The position numbers and the translations under genes were made by a program. DNA of 64,000 bases, taken from positions 62,001 to 126,000 of the forward strand of contig DDPE01000038.1 in the NCBI GenBank assembly GCA_002342035.1. The letters are read 5' to 3'. Within the stretch, counting starts at the first letter, position 1; the number at the start of each line of letters is the position of its first letter. Positions 1 to 8,868 of this stretch are shown piece by piece. The notes under the pieces were generated by a model. It was not told the origin of the DNA. It saw only the letters and a program-made list of their open reading frames with translations, and did no database searches. The stretch comes from Asticcacaulis sp. UBA2476. Its GTDB lineage: Bacteria > Pseudomonadota > Alphaproteobacteria > Caulobacterales > Caulobacteraceae.

Positions 1-1
1 G

Positions 2-532
2 AAAAGCGATGAGCCGGACTTTCAGACCGAGTTCACGGAGCGCTTCAAAGTCGACCCCTCGGCTCAGAAAGCCTTGGCAACCACGGTCAAGCTTGCCGAC
101 ATTTCAACGAAGGATTTCGATACGGTCTTCTATCCGGGTGGCCACGGCCCTCTTTGGGATCTCGCCGAAGATCCGGTTTCGATCTCGCTGATTGAGGCTA
201 TGTGGCAAGACGGCAAGCCGATCGCCTTTGTCTGTCACGCCCCCGGCGTCTTGCGGCACGTTAAGGACGAAGACGGCACCCCTCTGGTAACCGGCAAACG
301 CGTCACCGGCTTTACCAATTCTGAGGAAGACGGCGTTGGCCTGACCCAGGTGGTTCCGTTCCTCGTTGAGGATGTCCTCAAGCAAAATGGTGGCATCTAC
401 TCGAAGGGCGCGGACTGGGGTTCCTATGCCGTTCAGGATGGCCAGTTGATCACCGGGCAAAATCCGGGCTCATCTGTCGAAACCGTCGAGTTGTTGCTCA
501 AGACCTTGTCACGTGAAGCCTCACCGGCATGA
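2..532 (+). CDS. DJ-1/PfpI family (type 1 glutamine amidotransferase-like) protein, 5' end missing
   Basis: The reading frame is open from the first bases of the window, so the true start lies upstream; 176 residues are visible. The strand-nucleophile elbow FVCHAPG (Cys encoded near 235) and the following GKRVTGFTNSEE stretch are typical of the Hsp31/YhbO/PfpI branch of the DJ-1 superfamily, whose members act as cytoplasmic chaperones, deglycases or glyoxalases acting on methylglyoxal-type damage. The C-terminal LITGQNPGSS segment is also typical. The stop overlaps the next start (ATGA), so the two genes are translationally coupled. The exact activity (glyoxalase, protease-like or chaperone) cannot be assigned from sequence. 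Confidence 0.85.
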   Translation, partial: KSDEPDFQTEFTERFKVDPSAQKALATTVKLADISTKDFDTVFYPGGHGPLWDLAEDPVSISLIEAMWQDGKPIAFVCHAPGVLRHVKDEDGTPLVTGKRVTGFTNSEEDGVGLTQVVPFLVEDVLKQNGGIYSKGADWGSYAVQDGQLITGQNPGSSVETVELLLKTLSREASPA

Positions 533-822
533 CCGCCTTTGTGGTCATTCTGCGCGAGCGCACGACCGATCCGTCGGAACTTGCGCTCTATCGCGAACAG
601 GCACCGCAGGCGCGCGCCGGACACGCAATTGAATCGCTCGCCGCCTACGGCCCCTTGGAAATTCTGGAAGGCCCAACCTTTGAAGGCGCCGCCATCCTGA
701 AGTTTCCCTCAGTAGACGCAGCGCACGCCTGGTATTCAAGTTCGGCATATCAGGCCGCGCGGGTCCACCGGGAATCCGGCAGTGAAAGCCGAATGTTCAT
801 CCTGCAAGGCTTGGAGCCTTAA
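529..822 (+). CDS. DUF1330-like small protein
   Basis: This 97-residue protein starts at the ATG inside the ATGA overlap with the DJ-1 gene. The pattern LKFPSVDAAHAWYSS.AYQ.A...R resembles the conserved core of DUF1330 proteins, small cytoplasmic dimeric alpha/beta (ferredoxin-like) proteins of unknown function. Coupling to a DJ-1/PfpI gene suggests a role in handling reactive aldehydes or stress, but that is context only. There is no signal peptide or membrane segment. A strong hairpin terminator follows immediately. Confidence 0.75.
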   Translation: MTAFVVILRERTTDPSELALYREQAPQARAGHAIESLAAYGPLEILEGPTFEGAAILKFPSVDAAHAWYSSSAYQAARVHRESGSESRMFILQGLEP

Positions 823-830
823 CCCACGTC

Positions 831-879
831 AGGCTTAGTCAGACCGGCACAGCCGGTGCCGGCCTGACTAAGCCTTTCT
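831..879 (+). terminator. intrinsic terminator after the DUF1330 gene
   Basis: A 12-bp perfect stem (831-842 with 864-875) encloses a second 7-bp stem (844-850 with 856-862) and is followed by TTTCTT. It lies 9 bp after the DUF1330 stop. Confidence 0.8.
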
Positions 880-947
880 TGCGCACATACCTGCACCGGC
901 CATCTCCGGAAATGGTTGCATCACCCCAATTACCCAAGGAACTCACT

Positions 948-2230
948 ATGCCGGCCAGTTGCGCCCCCCTCCACAAAGGTAATTTGCCGCGAAACGATGC
1001 CGTCAAACTGCATTCAGGGCAGTCTTCCAGTTCTGCGCACCCCCATGAGAAACCACTATCGCTCTCGGCCGCATTAATTTGTATAATCCTCGTCGCCATC
1101 GACCTGCGCCCCGGCATTGTGTCCATAGGCCCACTGCTGCCATTGCTGCGGGAAACCTTTGGCTTGTCTAATGCACAGGCATCGCTGCTCACGGCTATCC
1201 CGCCATTCTCATGGGGGGACTGGCCTTCCCGACGCCTTGGCTCGCCACAAGATTTGGGCGTGACAATGTTATACTGGCAGCGCTTGCCATCCTGACCCTG
1301 GCGACCCTGTGCAGAGCCTTTGCCAATTCATGGATCGTCTTGCTTCTGGCCACGGCAGGCATCGGCGCAGGCATTGCGGTTGTCGGGGCGCTGATTGCGG
1401 GCTTCGTCAAAAAGAGCTTTCCCAGACACACCTCACTGCTAATGGGGGTATACGCCATGTCACTCGGCCTCGGCAGTACGCTTGCCGCAGGCTCGGCTGG
1501 TCCCATTGCCACCGCGACCGCCAGTTGGCGGTTTAGCTCAGGCATCTTTGCCATTTTCGGACTAACGGGCATAGCCGCCTGGCTCTATATTTCCCGCCGG
1601 GAGCCCGCAACGTCGTTGGGGGATGCCCCGGCCCCCGCGTCCGTGCCGCACCGGCGACCTTGGGGTTACCCAGCCGCCTGGTTCGCCGCGCTGTATGTGG
1701 CCACCAACAACATCCTGTTTTTTGGATTTATCGCCTGGACGGCAACCATGTACAGGGAGTTGGGTGTCAGCAACGCCCAGGCCAGCACATTACTGGCCAG
1801 CTTCACAATTGCCTTCATGATAGGCAATCTGACCGCAGGCCTCATCAGTCGCAATACCGATCGACGTCGCGTCATTACCGTCTTCGCAGGGCTCGTACTT
1901 ATCGGAAGCGTTATTACGGCGCACGTGCCGCTACTTATGCCATATCTGTTTATTCCGGTCATCGCGTTCGGCATTGGCGGCTCCTTTACCCTTGGCATGA
2001 CCCTGCCTTTGGATCATACCGCCACAGTCGGCGAAGCCAACACATGGACGGCCTTTGTGATGGGAATTGGATATTCCACGGGAGCATTTGGCCCTTTGAT
2101 TTTTGGCCACGCTCGGGATCTGACGGGAAGTTTCACCGCACCTTTGTGGGTCATGGGTGGCGTCGCTGTAGTCATGCTTAGCCTCGCACCATTCTTAAAA
2201 CCGGATCGTGAAGCTAAGGCGCATCCGTGA
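948..2230 (+). pseudogene. MFS transporter, CynX/NimT family, broken by a one-base frameshift
   Basis: Two overlapping frames together make one roughly 427-residue 12-TM transporter. The N-terminal part starts at ATG 948 behind AAGGA and contains AIDLRPGIVSIGPLLPLLRE, the first-helix signature of CynX (cyanate) and NimT (2-nitroimidazole) exporters of the major facilitator superfamily. The frame then fails around 1206-1218 and the protein continues one base out of phase (WLATRFGRDN onward) to the stop at 2230. The switch coincides with a run of six G at 1213-1218; one extra G restores LTAIPPFSWGGLAFP, which aligns without a gap to the family. Either a real loss-of-function mutation or a sequencing error. 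ATG 1211 could allow translation of only the C-terminal part. Confidence 0.8.
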
Positions 2231-2339
2231 GGTTCGTTCACAGCTACCAAAGATCAGGGCGAAAGCCGCTTTTCATTTTAAAGACCTGTCTTTGCCGGGC
2301 ATTGGGAAACAGGCGTCATAATCATTGACCAATTTTCGC

Positions 2340-2349
2340 AAAGCGCTTT
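2340..2349. promoter_or_regulatory. palindrome AAAGCGCTTT upstream of the GntR gene
   Basis: A perfect 10-bp palindrome with a central CG, of the kind bound by LacI-family proteins, about 50 bp before the GntR start. Nearby (2324-2333) lies ATTGACCAAT, similar to elements in front of the downstream TonB receptor. Which protein binds is unknown. Confidence 0.3.
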
Positions 2350-2398
2350 AATTGGGCAACAAATAGATGCCAGGCCTCAAAGCCTAAGGATGACCTTA

Positions 2399-3151
2399 AT
2401 GCCTGCAAACGACAGCCCTTCTGATGCAACCGAATCCGACAAGGATGTTCGCGCCTATCAAGTGGTCGGAAAATCCCTGCTCGACCGGATCTGGACCGGG
2501 GAATTTCGCGTGGCGGGCAAGCTGCCGACTGAACGGGATCTGGCCGAATCCTATGGGGTTGGTCGGGCGGTAATCCGTGATGCTCTGGTGATGCTGGAGG
2601 TCAAGGGCCTGATCCAGTCGCGTCAGGGATCGGGCATCTATATTACCCGGCTGGCCTATGAGAGCCGGAATACACCCGGCATTATGACGGTCCCTGTGCC
2701 TGCTCCCCCTCCAGGTGGCGCCGCCGACTGGGAGACGTTAATTGTGGCACAGCAGTGGCTGGAAAGCCATTTGGCGCAGATCGCATCCTATCGCATGACG
2801 GACGCCGCCCTGCATCAGATTAAGACAGCCGCCGAACAGTATGCCACGAGCCGGGACGCTGAGGGCTTACGAAAGCAGGAAATCGCCGTTCATATGGCTA
2901 TCGCTCAGGCCGCCCAGAACGCCGAGCTTACCGGCACGGTCTATTATCTTTGGAGCCGGCGTAAAGACATCAACGATCTGCCCGATAGCGCCAAGGTTCT
3001 GGACGTCCGGCGCAAGCAAACCGCCGAATCGCACCAGAAGATCATCGCCGCGCTCCAGCTTAGGGATGGCGGCAGCGCTTATCATAAGATGTGGCACCAT
3101 TTTGACGGGCTGAAAGCGGCTGTGGGTACAGCCGCTTTCGCAGGACAATAA
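2399..3151 (+). CDS. GntR-family transcriptional regulator, FadR subfamily (FCD domain)
   Basis: A 250-residue cytoplasmic regulator. The winged helix-turn-helix (about residues 15-85) includes LPTERDLAESYGVGRAVIRDAL and GLIQSRQGSGIYI. The all-helical C-terminal half fits the FCD ligand-binding domain that senses sugar acids or other carboxylates. ATG 2399 is preferred over ATG 2390 because TAAGGA (2385-2390) sits 8 bp before it, while it overlaps the earlier ATG. The gene precedes the TonB receptor of the GlcNAc locus on the same strand, so control of that receptor is plausible. Repeated TTGG/CCAA elements in the intervening gap are candidate operators. The ligand cannot be named. Confidence 0.85.
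   Translation: MPANDSPSDATESDKDVRAYQVVGKSLLDRIWTGEFRVAGKLPTERDLAESYGVGRAVIRDALVMLEVKGLIQSRQGSGIYITRLAYESRNTPGIMTVPVPAPPPGGAADWETLIVAQQWLESHLAQIASYRMTDAALHQIKTAAEQYATSRDAEGLRKQEIAVHMAIAQAAQNAELTGTVYYLWSRRKDINDLPDSAKVLDVRRKQTAESHQKIIAALQLRDGGSAYHKMWHHFDGLKAAVGTAAFAGQ
3112..3139 (+). terminator. 12-bp hairpin inside the last codons of the GntR gene
   Basis: GAAAGCGGCTGT (3112-3123) pairs perfectly with ACAGCCGCTTTC (3128-3139) across a 4-base loop, ending 10 bp before the stop codon. No U-run follows, so it may be an RNA-stability or Rho-linked structure rather than a classical terminator. Confidence 0.4.
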
Positions 3152-3762
3152 CTTCCGGAAATTGATCAACCACTTTTGTCGCTGTTTTAAATTAGAAATG
3201 CACCGGAAAATGGGCGGAACTTTGTGGTCACAACGAAGACCATACCAATCTGATCATCGGCCCCTACCCACCTTAGCCAACATGCTCGAAGCCTGCCGAA
3301 TACAAGGCCAGGCCATCAAAAAAGGTTGGTCAATTTTTACAAAAGAACAGGCATGAGCGACACGCTATTCGCCAATTGGTGCTCAAATGCGCATGTTCCG
3401 TCGCTAGGCCTCACCATAAGAATAACATAAATGTCACACTTTTTGGTCGTTAGAAAAATTTTGGTTAGACAATTTATATATATAACTCATTGAAATATAT
3501 TATTAATAATTTCAACAACGATCTTTCGGCTGACAATCAGCGTAAATTGGCTGACAAAAAAAGTTCACGGAACCGACATTGAAATTGACAGGCCAATTTT
3601 TCAAGCCATAGTCTAATTCCAGCAATTGGCCTTCCAATCTTACAAAATGGTATGGATGGAAGGGGGATTGCCCGCGCAGCTCAAAATTCATGATGTCGAG
3701 TGACGGGACAGATCTGCCTCCGCGTGAGCAGTCGTGCCCGGACATCCAAAGGGGATAAATCT
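3152..3762. other. 610-bp AT-rich intergenic region, promoter of the TonB receptor
   Basis: No credible gene. A very AT-rich block (about 3440-3520) is followed by several TTGG/CCAA elements. Short open frames here have no ribosome-binding site or recognisable product. The receptor promoter and long leader should lie here. Confidence 0.6.
3461..3638. promoter_or_regulatory. cluster of ATTGG/CCAAT elements
   Basis: Related elements occur as TTGGTTAGACAA (3461-3472), ATTGGCTGACAA (3546-3557), ATTGACAGGCCAAT (3584-3597) and ATTGGCCTTCCAAT (3625-3638). The last has perfect 5-bp arms. The spacing and dyad symmetry fit GntR-type operators, and both GntR regulators of the locus are candidates. Assignment is inference. 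Confidence 0.35.
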
Positions 3763-6438
3763 ATGACGTTCAAACACTATGCCTTAGTGAGTACCGCCTT
3801 GACCGGGCTATTGATGGCCTCCGCAACCATGGCCCAGGATCAGGTAGTTCCCACTGCCGATGAGCCCGTTCAGGAAGTGGTGGTTACGGGCTTTAGAAAA
3901 AGCCTCGCCACCGCGCTTCAGACTAAGAAAAACGACATTCGCGTTTCGGACGGCATATCTGCCGAAGATCTGGGTAAGTTCCCCAGCGATAACATCGCCG
4001 AAGCCATTCAGCGCATTCCGGGCGTTCAGATTCAGAACGTCAACGGCCGCGGGGCAACCATCAGCGTGCGCGGCCTTGGGCCACAATACGCCAAGGTCAC
4101 CATCAACGGTCAGGATTTTGCCAACCCGAACTTCATCGATGGCTTCCGCTTCGACATCATTCAAACCGAACTGGCCAGCGGTGTTCAGGTCTATAAGTCA
4201 CCGACCGCTGACATGGACATGGGCGGACTTGCCGGCACGATTGATATTTCGACCGCCAAGCCACTCGACATCAAGGGCGAGAAGCTGATCGTTTCGGTGA
4301 AGGCGCAGCAAGCCACTCTGGCAGATGCAGGCGTTAACCCTGCCGTGGGCTTGACCTATGCAAACCAATATCTGGACGGCAAGCTGGGCATATATGCCGG
4401 CCTTAACTTTCAGCAGCTTGATGACCGCGCCGACTACCTGTTTATGGACCGTTGGTACACAGCCGCCGGTACGACCGGTGAATTCAACGGCGGTGTCGCC
4501 ACTCCTGCAGGTACGCTGGTGCCACGCCGCTTCCGTTATCGCCGCATTGACCGCACCTCTGACCGCACGCAGTTCAACTTCGGCCTTGAATACAAAGCTA
4601 CCGAAGATCTGAAACTTGGGTTTGCAGGAGTGTACTCAAAGGATGAGACCAATTACGATGTCACTCAACTCGTGTTCGGCAACTTCTCCCAAAGCTCCAT
4701 CACGCCCGTAGTGGTCGAAGACGGCGTGGCCAAGGTCGTCAACCTGACTAATTTCGCCTATGATAACAACCGTCAGCTCGAAACCCGCGATTTATCAACC
4801 CAGGCCTATACCGCATATGCCCGCTGGAACCTGTCGCCAAGTCTGGTTTTAAACGCCGCCGTTCACTACACCAAGGGTGATGGCTATCTGACCGAAGAAG
4901 CGGCCATCACGGGTGCCGGAGAAGCCACCGGAACTCTGGACATCAGCGACTCCGACAATATCAAGTTCAACGTGTCCGGTGATCCCGCCAGCGCCAGCCA
5001 GTACGCGATATCCAATCTGACCTGGTCATCATACCCCAATGGCGCCCAGAACAGCCAGGTCACCGACTCGACATCAGCTCAGATTGACTTGCTCTACAAC
5101 GCTGATATCGGCATGCTGCAAAAGTTGAAATTCGGATATAAAACCAAGGAAGAAAACTTCGATCGATATGTTACACGCCGTGACTTCTTTGACGATAATT
5201 TCGCCTACATCCCGACTTATACCAATAGCGGCCCAAAGGTCTCAGGCTTCCTTGATGGTAACGTCTCCGGCGTTTCAAGCTGGCTTACGCCAGACATCAA
5301 TGCCTACCGCAAGGCACTGTCTGATGCAGGTATTGTGGTGCCCGCCCTGTACAACCCACAAGACTCATATTCGCTGACGCGTTCGATCGACTCGGTCTAC
5401 GCTATGGCAGATTTCTCCGGTAACATCGGTGTTGTACCGTTCCGTGCTAACATCGGCATTCGTCATGAAGTCACGAACCAGAGCGTGACCTCAAACCTTA
5501 CGGATGGCTGTGATTGCGATATCCAGAACCTTATTGGGGTTCAAACCACAACATTTAAGTACAACAACACCCTGCCCAGCGCGAACGTCGTATTCGATCT
5601 GACCGATACGCTTATTCTGCGACTGGCCGCAGCCAAAACACTCGTACGGCCGATCCTGGATAACAGCTCGCGCTTGAATACGACCCAGTACCAGACAACC
5701 GACACCTCTGGCATCACTACCGTGTTTGTCAATCAAGGCACGCCGTACCTGAAGCCGTTGACGGCCAAGAACTACGACATCAGTCTTGAATGGTACTATG
5801 GCCGCAGCGCAGGCCTGAGCCTTGGTCTTTTCGCTAAGGACGTCAAGAACGGCACCTTCACGACTCTGACCTGTCCGGGTTCATGGGATGGGACCAGCCT
5901 TTCCCTTGATGCCCAAACCAATGACTGTATGGGTACAGACGGCAAGATCTATGATATCAATATAACCCAGAATGACCCCTCTGTGGTTAAGTTGAAAGGG
6001 GCGGAAGTCAACTGGCAGCAATCGTTGGATGCGATTTTGCCGATCGAAGGTTTTGGCATTATTGCCAACTATACCTATGTCGATCCGCAATATTCCAACA
6101 CAGGTTTCTCGCTGCGCAATCTGTCGAAGAATTCCGGCAACGTTACAGGCTACTGGGAAAATGAAACCTTCAGTGCACGCGTATCAGCTAACTACCGCAG
6201 TGAATACGAACAGACCAGCGTAGATAGCTTCTTTGCCCGTGAAGGCCACACCATCAAGGCGGGCACGCAGGTTGATTTTTCACTCGGCTACACGGTCAAT
6301 GATCATGCCAGCTTTACACTTACCGGGCAGAATATCTTCAATAAGAAGGAAGAGGCCTATAAGAACAGCGAAAACATTTGGCAGGAAATGGGCGTGTTTG
6401 GCCCAAGCTACCAATTAAGCTTCACTTATAAAATGTAA
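3763..6438 (+). CDS. TonB-dependent receptor (Xanthomonas/Caulobacter type), probable GlcNAc-oligosaccharide uptake
   Basis: An 891-residue outer-membrane receptor. ATG 3763 is chosen because AAAGGGGAT precedes it and translation begins directly with a signal peptide (MTFKHYALVS, cleavage near ATMAQ). The plug domain follows a TonB-box-like EVVVTG at about residue 35 and contains EDLGKFPSDNIAEAIQRIPGVQI and ISVRGLGPQYAKVTINGQ, the hallmark of the Xanth-Caul receptor class. It ends in a beta-strand FTYKM with the expected terminal hydrophobic residue. It lies at the head of a GlcNAc catabolic locus, so import of chitin- or glycosaminoglycan-derived oligosaccharides is inferred. Two hairpins separate it from the GH89 gene. 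Confidence 0.9.
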   Translation: MTFKHYALVSTALTGLLMASATMAQDQVVPTADEPVQEVVVTGFRKSLATALQTKKNDIRVSDGISAEDLGKFPSDNIAEAIQRIPGVQIQNVNGRGATISVRGLGPQYAKVTINGQDFANPNFIDGFRFDIIQTELASGVQVYKSPTADMDMGGLAGTIDISTAKPLDIKGEKLIVSVKAQQATLADAGVNPAVGLTYANQYLDGKLGIYAGLNFQQLDDRADYLFMDRWYTAAGTTGEFNGGVATPAGTLVPRRFRYRRIDRTSDRTQFNFGLEYKATEDLKLGFAGVYSKDETNYDVTQLVFGNFSQSSITPVVVEDGVAKVVNLTNFAYDNNRQLETRDLSTQAYTAYARWNLSPSLVLNAAVHYTKGDGYLTEEAAITGAGEATGTLDISDSDNIKFNVSGDPASASQYAISNLTWSSYPNGAQNSQVTDSTSAQIDLLYNADIGMLQKLKFGYKTKEENFDRYVTRRDFFDDNFAYIPTYTNSGPKVSGFLDGNVSGVSSWLTPDINAYRKALSDAGIVVPALYNPQDSYSLTRSIDSVYAMADFSGNIGVVPFRANIGIRHEVTNQSVTSNLTDGCDCDIQNLIGVQTTTFKYNNTLPSANVVFDLTDTLILRLAAAKTLVRPILDNSSRLNTTQYQTTDTSGITTVFVNQGTPYLKPLTAKNYDISLEWYYGRSAGLSLGLFAKDVKNGTFTTLTCPGSWDGTSLSLDAQTNDCMGTDGKIYDINITQNDPSVVKLKGAEVNWQQSLDAILPIEGFGIIANYTYVDPQYSNTGFSLRNLSKNSGNVTGYWENETFSARVSANYRSEYEQTSVDSFFAREGHTIKAGTQVDFSLGYTVNDHASFTLTGQNIFNKKEEAYKNSENIWQEMGVFGPSYQLSFTYKM

Positions 6439-6451
6439 GCGTAAACTGATA

Positions 6452-6492
6452 TAAAGGCGGGGTTATCTCCCTCCCCCTGTGCCCCGCCTTTA
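6452..6492 (+). terminator. hairpin after the TonB receptor
   Basis: TAAAGGCGGGG (6452-6462) pairs with CCCCGCCTTTA (6482-6492). It follows the receptor stop by 13 bp; no long U-run follows, so termination may be partial. Confidence 0.6.
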
Positions 6493-6495
6493 CGG

Positions 6496-6542
6496 GTGCG
6501 AGACCTGAGCCCGGTTCCCTCACAGTGCTTTTGGTCTCGCAC
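6496..6542 (+). terminator. second hairpin before the GH89 gene
   Basis: GTGCGAGACC (6496-6505) pairs with GGTCTCGCAC (6533-6542), followed by CTTTCT. Together with the preceding hairpin it may lower expression of the downstream genes relative to the receptor. Confidence 0.5.
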
Positions 6543-6573
6543 CTTTCTCCTGATTTAAGCCAAAAAGGTTGTC

Positions 6574-8868
6574 ATGTCCGGTATTTCCCGTCGCCAAGCC
6601 CTGATGCAAACCCTGGCTGCCGCCGCCTTTACCGCCGCGCCCGCCTTTGCGGCTGAGGACACAACCGCCGCCGCCCGCGCCGTTTTGGGCCGCCTGATGG
6701 GCAAGCGCGCACACGACATAAAACTTAAGCTTACCGGCGGGGCGGACAGCTATTTTGCCGTTAGATCCGCCAAGGGCACCGTCGCCATCGAAGGCTCATC
6801 GCCGGTGGCCCTGACCCGCGGCGCCTATGCTTACCTGACCTCAATCGGTGCGGCGAACGTAAGCTGGGAAGGCAATCGCGTCGCCCTGCCCGCGACCCTG
6901 CCCGCCGCCGATACGGGTAAAGTAACCACGCCATTCGCCCACCGCGTCTATATGAACACCTGCACCTTTGGCTATACGACGCCGTTCTGGGGCTGGGCGC
7001 GCTGGCAGCAGGAACTCGACTGGATGGCCCTGCACGGCATCGACATGCCGCTGGCTATGGAAGGTCAGGAATTTGTCTGGCAATCGCTGTGGCGTGAACT
7101 GGGCCTTAGCGATACCGAACTGGGCGATTATTTCTCCGGCCCGGCGTTTACGCCCTGGCACCGCATGGGCAATATCGAAGGCTATATGGCCCCCGTGCCG
7201 CAGGCGTGGATCGAAAAGAAACGCGCGCTTCAGGTCAAGCTGCTCAAATCCATGCGTGATCTGGGCATGACGCCGATCCTGCCGGCCTTTGGCGGCTATG
7301 TCCCCAAGGCGTTTGCGCAAAAGCACCCGGAGGCCCGCATCTATCCCATGCGGCCGTGGGAAGGCTTTCATGAAACCTACTGGCTTGATCCGGCCGATCC
7401 CTTGTTCGCCGTGATCGCCAAGCGCTTTATCGAGCTTTATACGGCGACCTACGGCGAGGGTCAGTATTATCTGGCCGACAGCTTCAATGAGATGCTGCCG
7501 CCGATTTCCAAAGACGGCTCGGACGTGAAAAACGCCAAATACGGCGACGGCACGGCCAATACCAAGGAAACCGAAACCGTCGTCGATCCGGCCCTTAAGG
7601 CCGAGCGACTGGCCGCCTATGGGCAGGCGATTTACGATTCCATTCGCGGCGCTAATCCTGATGCCGTCTGGGTCATGCAGGGCTGGCTGTTCGGGGCCGA
7701 TAAGCATTTCTGGTCGGCGGACGCCATAGGCGCATTCCTGAGCAAAGTGCCGGACGATAAGCTGATGATCCTCGATATCGGCAATGACCGCTATCCGGGC
7801 GTGTGGCAAACGACCGACGCCTTTCAGGGCAAGCCGTGGATCTATGGCTATGTCCATAATTATGGGGCCTCAAACCCGGTCTATGCCGATCTCGATTTTT
7901 ATAAGGCCGACATCGGCGGGCTGGACGGCAATCCGAAAACGGGTGCCCTCAAGGGCTTTGGCATGTTCCCCGAAGGCCTGCACAATAACTCGATCGCCTA
8001 TGAGTATTGTTTTGATGCGGCCTGGGGCATAGGGGGGGGCGGCGGAAAAGGTTCCGTCGATGACTGGATCGCGACCTATCTCAAAGGACGCTATGGCCGC
8101 ACGACGCCTGAGTTACTTAGCGCGTGGGGCGATTACCGCAGGTCAGTCTACACCACCAAATACTGGACGCCGCGCTGGTGGAACAAGGCCGCCGGGGCCT
8201 ATATGGTTTTCAAGCGCCCGCAGGCCGCCATCACCAGCTTTGAAGGCCATCCCGGCGACCGCGCTCTACTGACCAAGGCCGTGACCGAATTTTTGTCGCT
8301 GAAAGGCTTTGAAGGCTCACCGCTTTATCGCCACGACGTGATTGATGCCGTCCGCCATCTGGCGTCAGAAGAGATCGACTACATTCTGATGGGGGCCATC
8401 ACCGACTACCAAAAGGGCGACCTTGCCGCTGGGGACGCCAAACGCGCCAAATTCACCGACCTGATGGTCATGGTCGATGCCCTGCTGGGTGATCAGCCCG
8501 ACACCCTGTCGAGCTGGATCGACGAAGCCCGCGCTTACGGCGACACCAAGCCGGAGTCCGATTATTATGTCCTCAATGCCAAGGCGCAGGTCACGGTCTG
8601 GGGCGGGCTTGGCAATCTCAACGACTATGCCTCCAAGGCCTGGCAGGGGATGTATAAGGATTTCTACCTGCCGCGCTGGACCAAGCTATTGGCCGCCGTC
8701 CGCCACAGTGCGGTGACCGGCAAGGCCTTTGATCAGGTGGCCTTTACCCGCGACATCACCGCGTGGGAGCAAGCGTGGGTTAAGACAAACGCGACCTTCA
8801 CCCGAAGCCGCCCCAAGGATGCCTTTGCCCTGTCGCGCCAGATCCTTAAGCGCCTGAGTGAGGCGTGA
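6574..8868 (+). CDS. alpha-N-acetylglucosaminidase, GH89 family (NAGLU-like)
   Basis: A 764-residue exported enzyme that should remove terminal alpha-linked N-acetylglucosamine. The N-terminus SRRQALMQTLAAAAFT is a Tat-like twin-arginine signal with cleavage near AFAAE. The GH89 catalytic core is clear: HGIDMPLAMEGQEFVWQ (about 154-170), DSFNEM with the probable acid/base Glu306, and FPEGLHNN with the probable nucleophile Glu467, matching the two conserved glutamates of human NAGLU and clostridial GH89. Length and domain order fit the family. Its stop shares a base with the next start (TGATG), coupling it to the acetyltransferase. The natural substrate could be a glycosaminoglycan or a mucin-like glycan; this is not decidable here. 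Confidence 0.93.
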   Translation: MSGISRRQALMQTLAAAAFTAAPAFAAEDTTAAARAVLGRLMGKRAHDIKLKLTGGADSYFAVRSAKGTVAIEGSSPVALTRGAYAYLTSIGAANVSWEGNRVALPATLPAADTGKVTTPFAHRVYMNTCTFGYTTPFWGWARWQQELDWMALHGIDMPLAMEGQEFVWQSLWRELGLSDTELGDYFSGPAFTPWHRMGNIEGYMAPVPQAWIEKKRALQVKLLKSMRDLGMTPILPAFGGYVPKAFAQKHPEARIYPMRPWEGFHETYWLDPADPLFAVIAKRFIELYTATYGEGQYYLADSFNEMLPPISKDGSDVKNAKYGDGTANTKETETVVDPALKAERLAAYGQAIYDSIRGANPDAVWVMQGWLFGADKHFWSADAIGAFLSKVPDDKLMILDIGNDRYPGVWQTTDAFQGKPWIYGYVHNYGASNPVYADLDFYKADIGGLDGNPKTGALKGFGMFPEGLHNNSIAYEYCFDAAWGIGGGGGKGSVDDWIATYLKGRYGRTTPELLSAWGDYRRSVYTTKYWTPRWWNKAAGAYMVFKRPQAAITSFEGHPGDRALLTKAVTEFLSLKGFEGSPLYRHDVIDAVRHLASEEIDYILMGAITDYQKGDLAAGDAKRAKFTDLMVMVDALLGDQPDTLSSWIDEARAYGDTKPESDYYVLNAKAQVTVWGGLGNLNDYASKAWQGMYKDFYLPRWTKLLAAVRHSAVTGKAFDQVAFTRDITAWEQAWVKTNATFTRSRPKDAFALSRQILKRLSEA

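Noticed and set aside
3162..3356. Open frame of 64 codons between the GntR gene and the TonB receptor
   Set aside because: No ribosome-binding site, odd composition and no family signature; lies in the AT-rich promoter region.
6841..7857. Long open frame (338 codons) on the minus strand opposite the GH89 gene
   Set aside because: Lies wholly within a well-supported catalytic gene, has no family motifs and reflects GC-rich codon bias.
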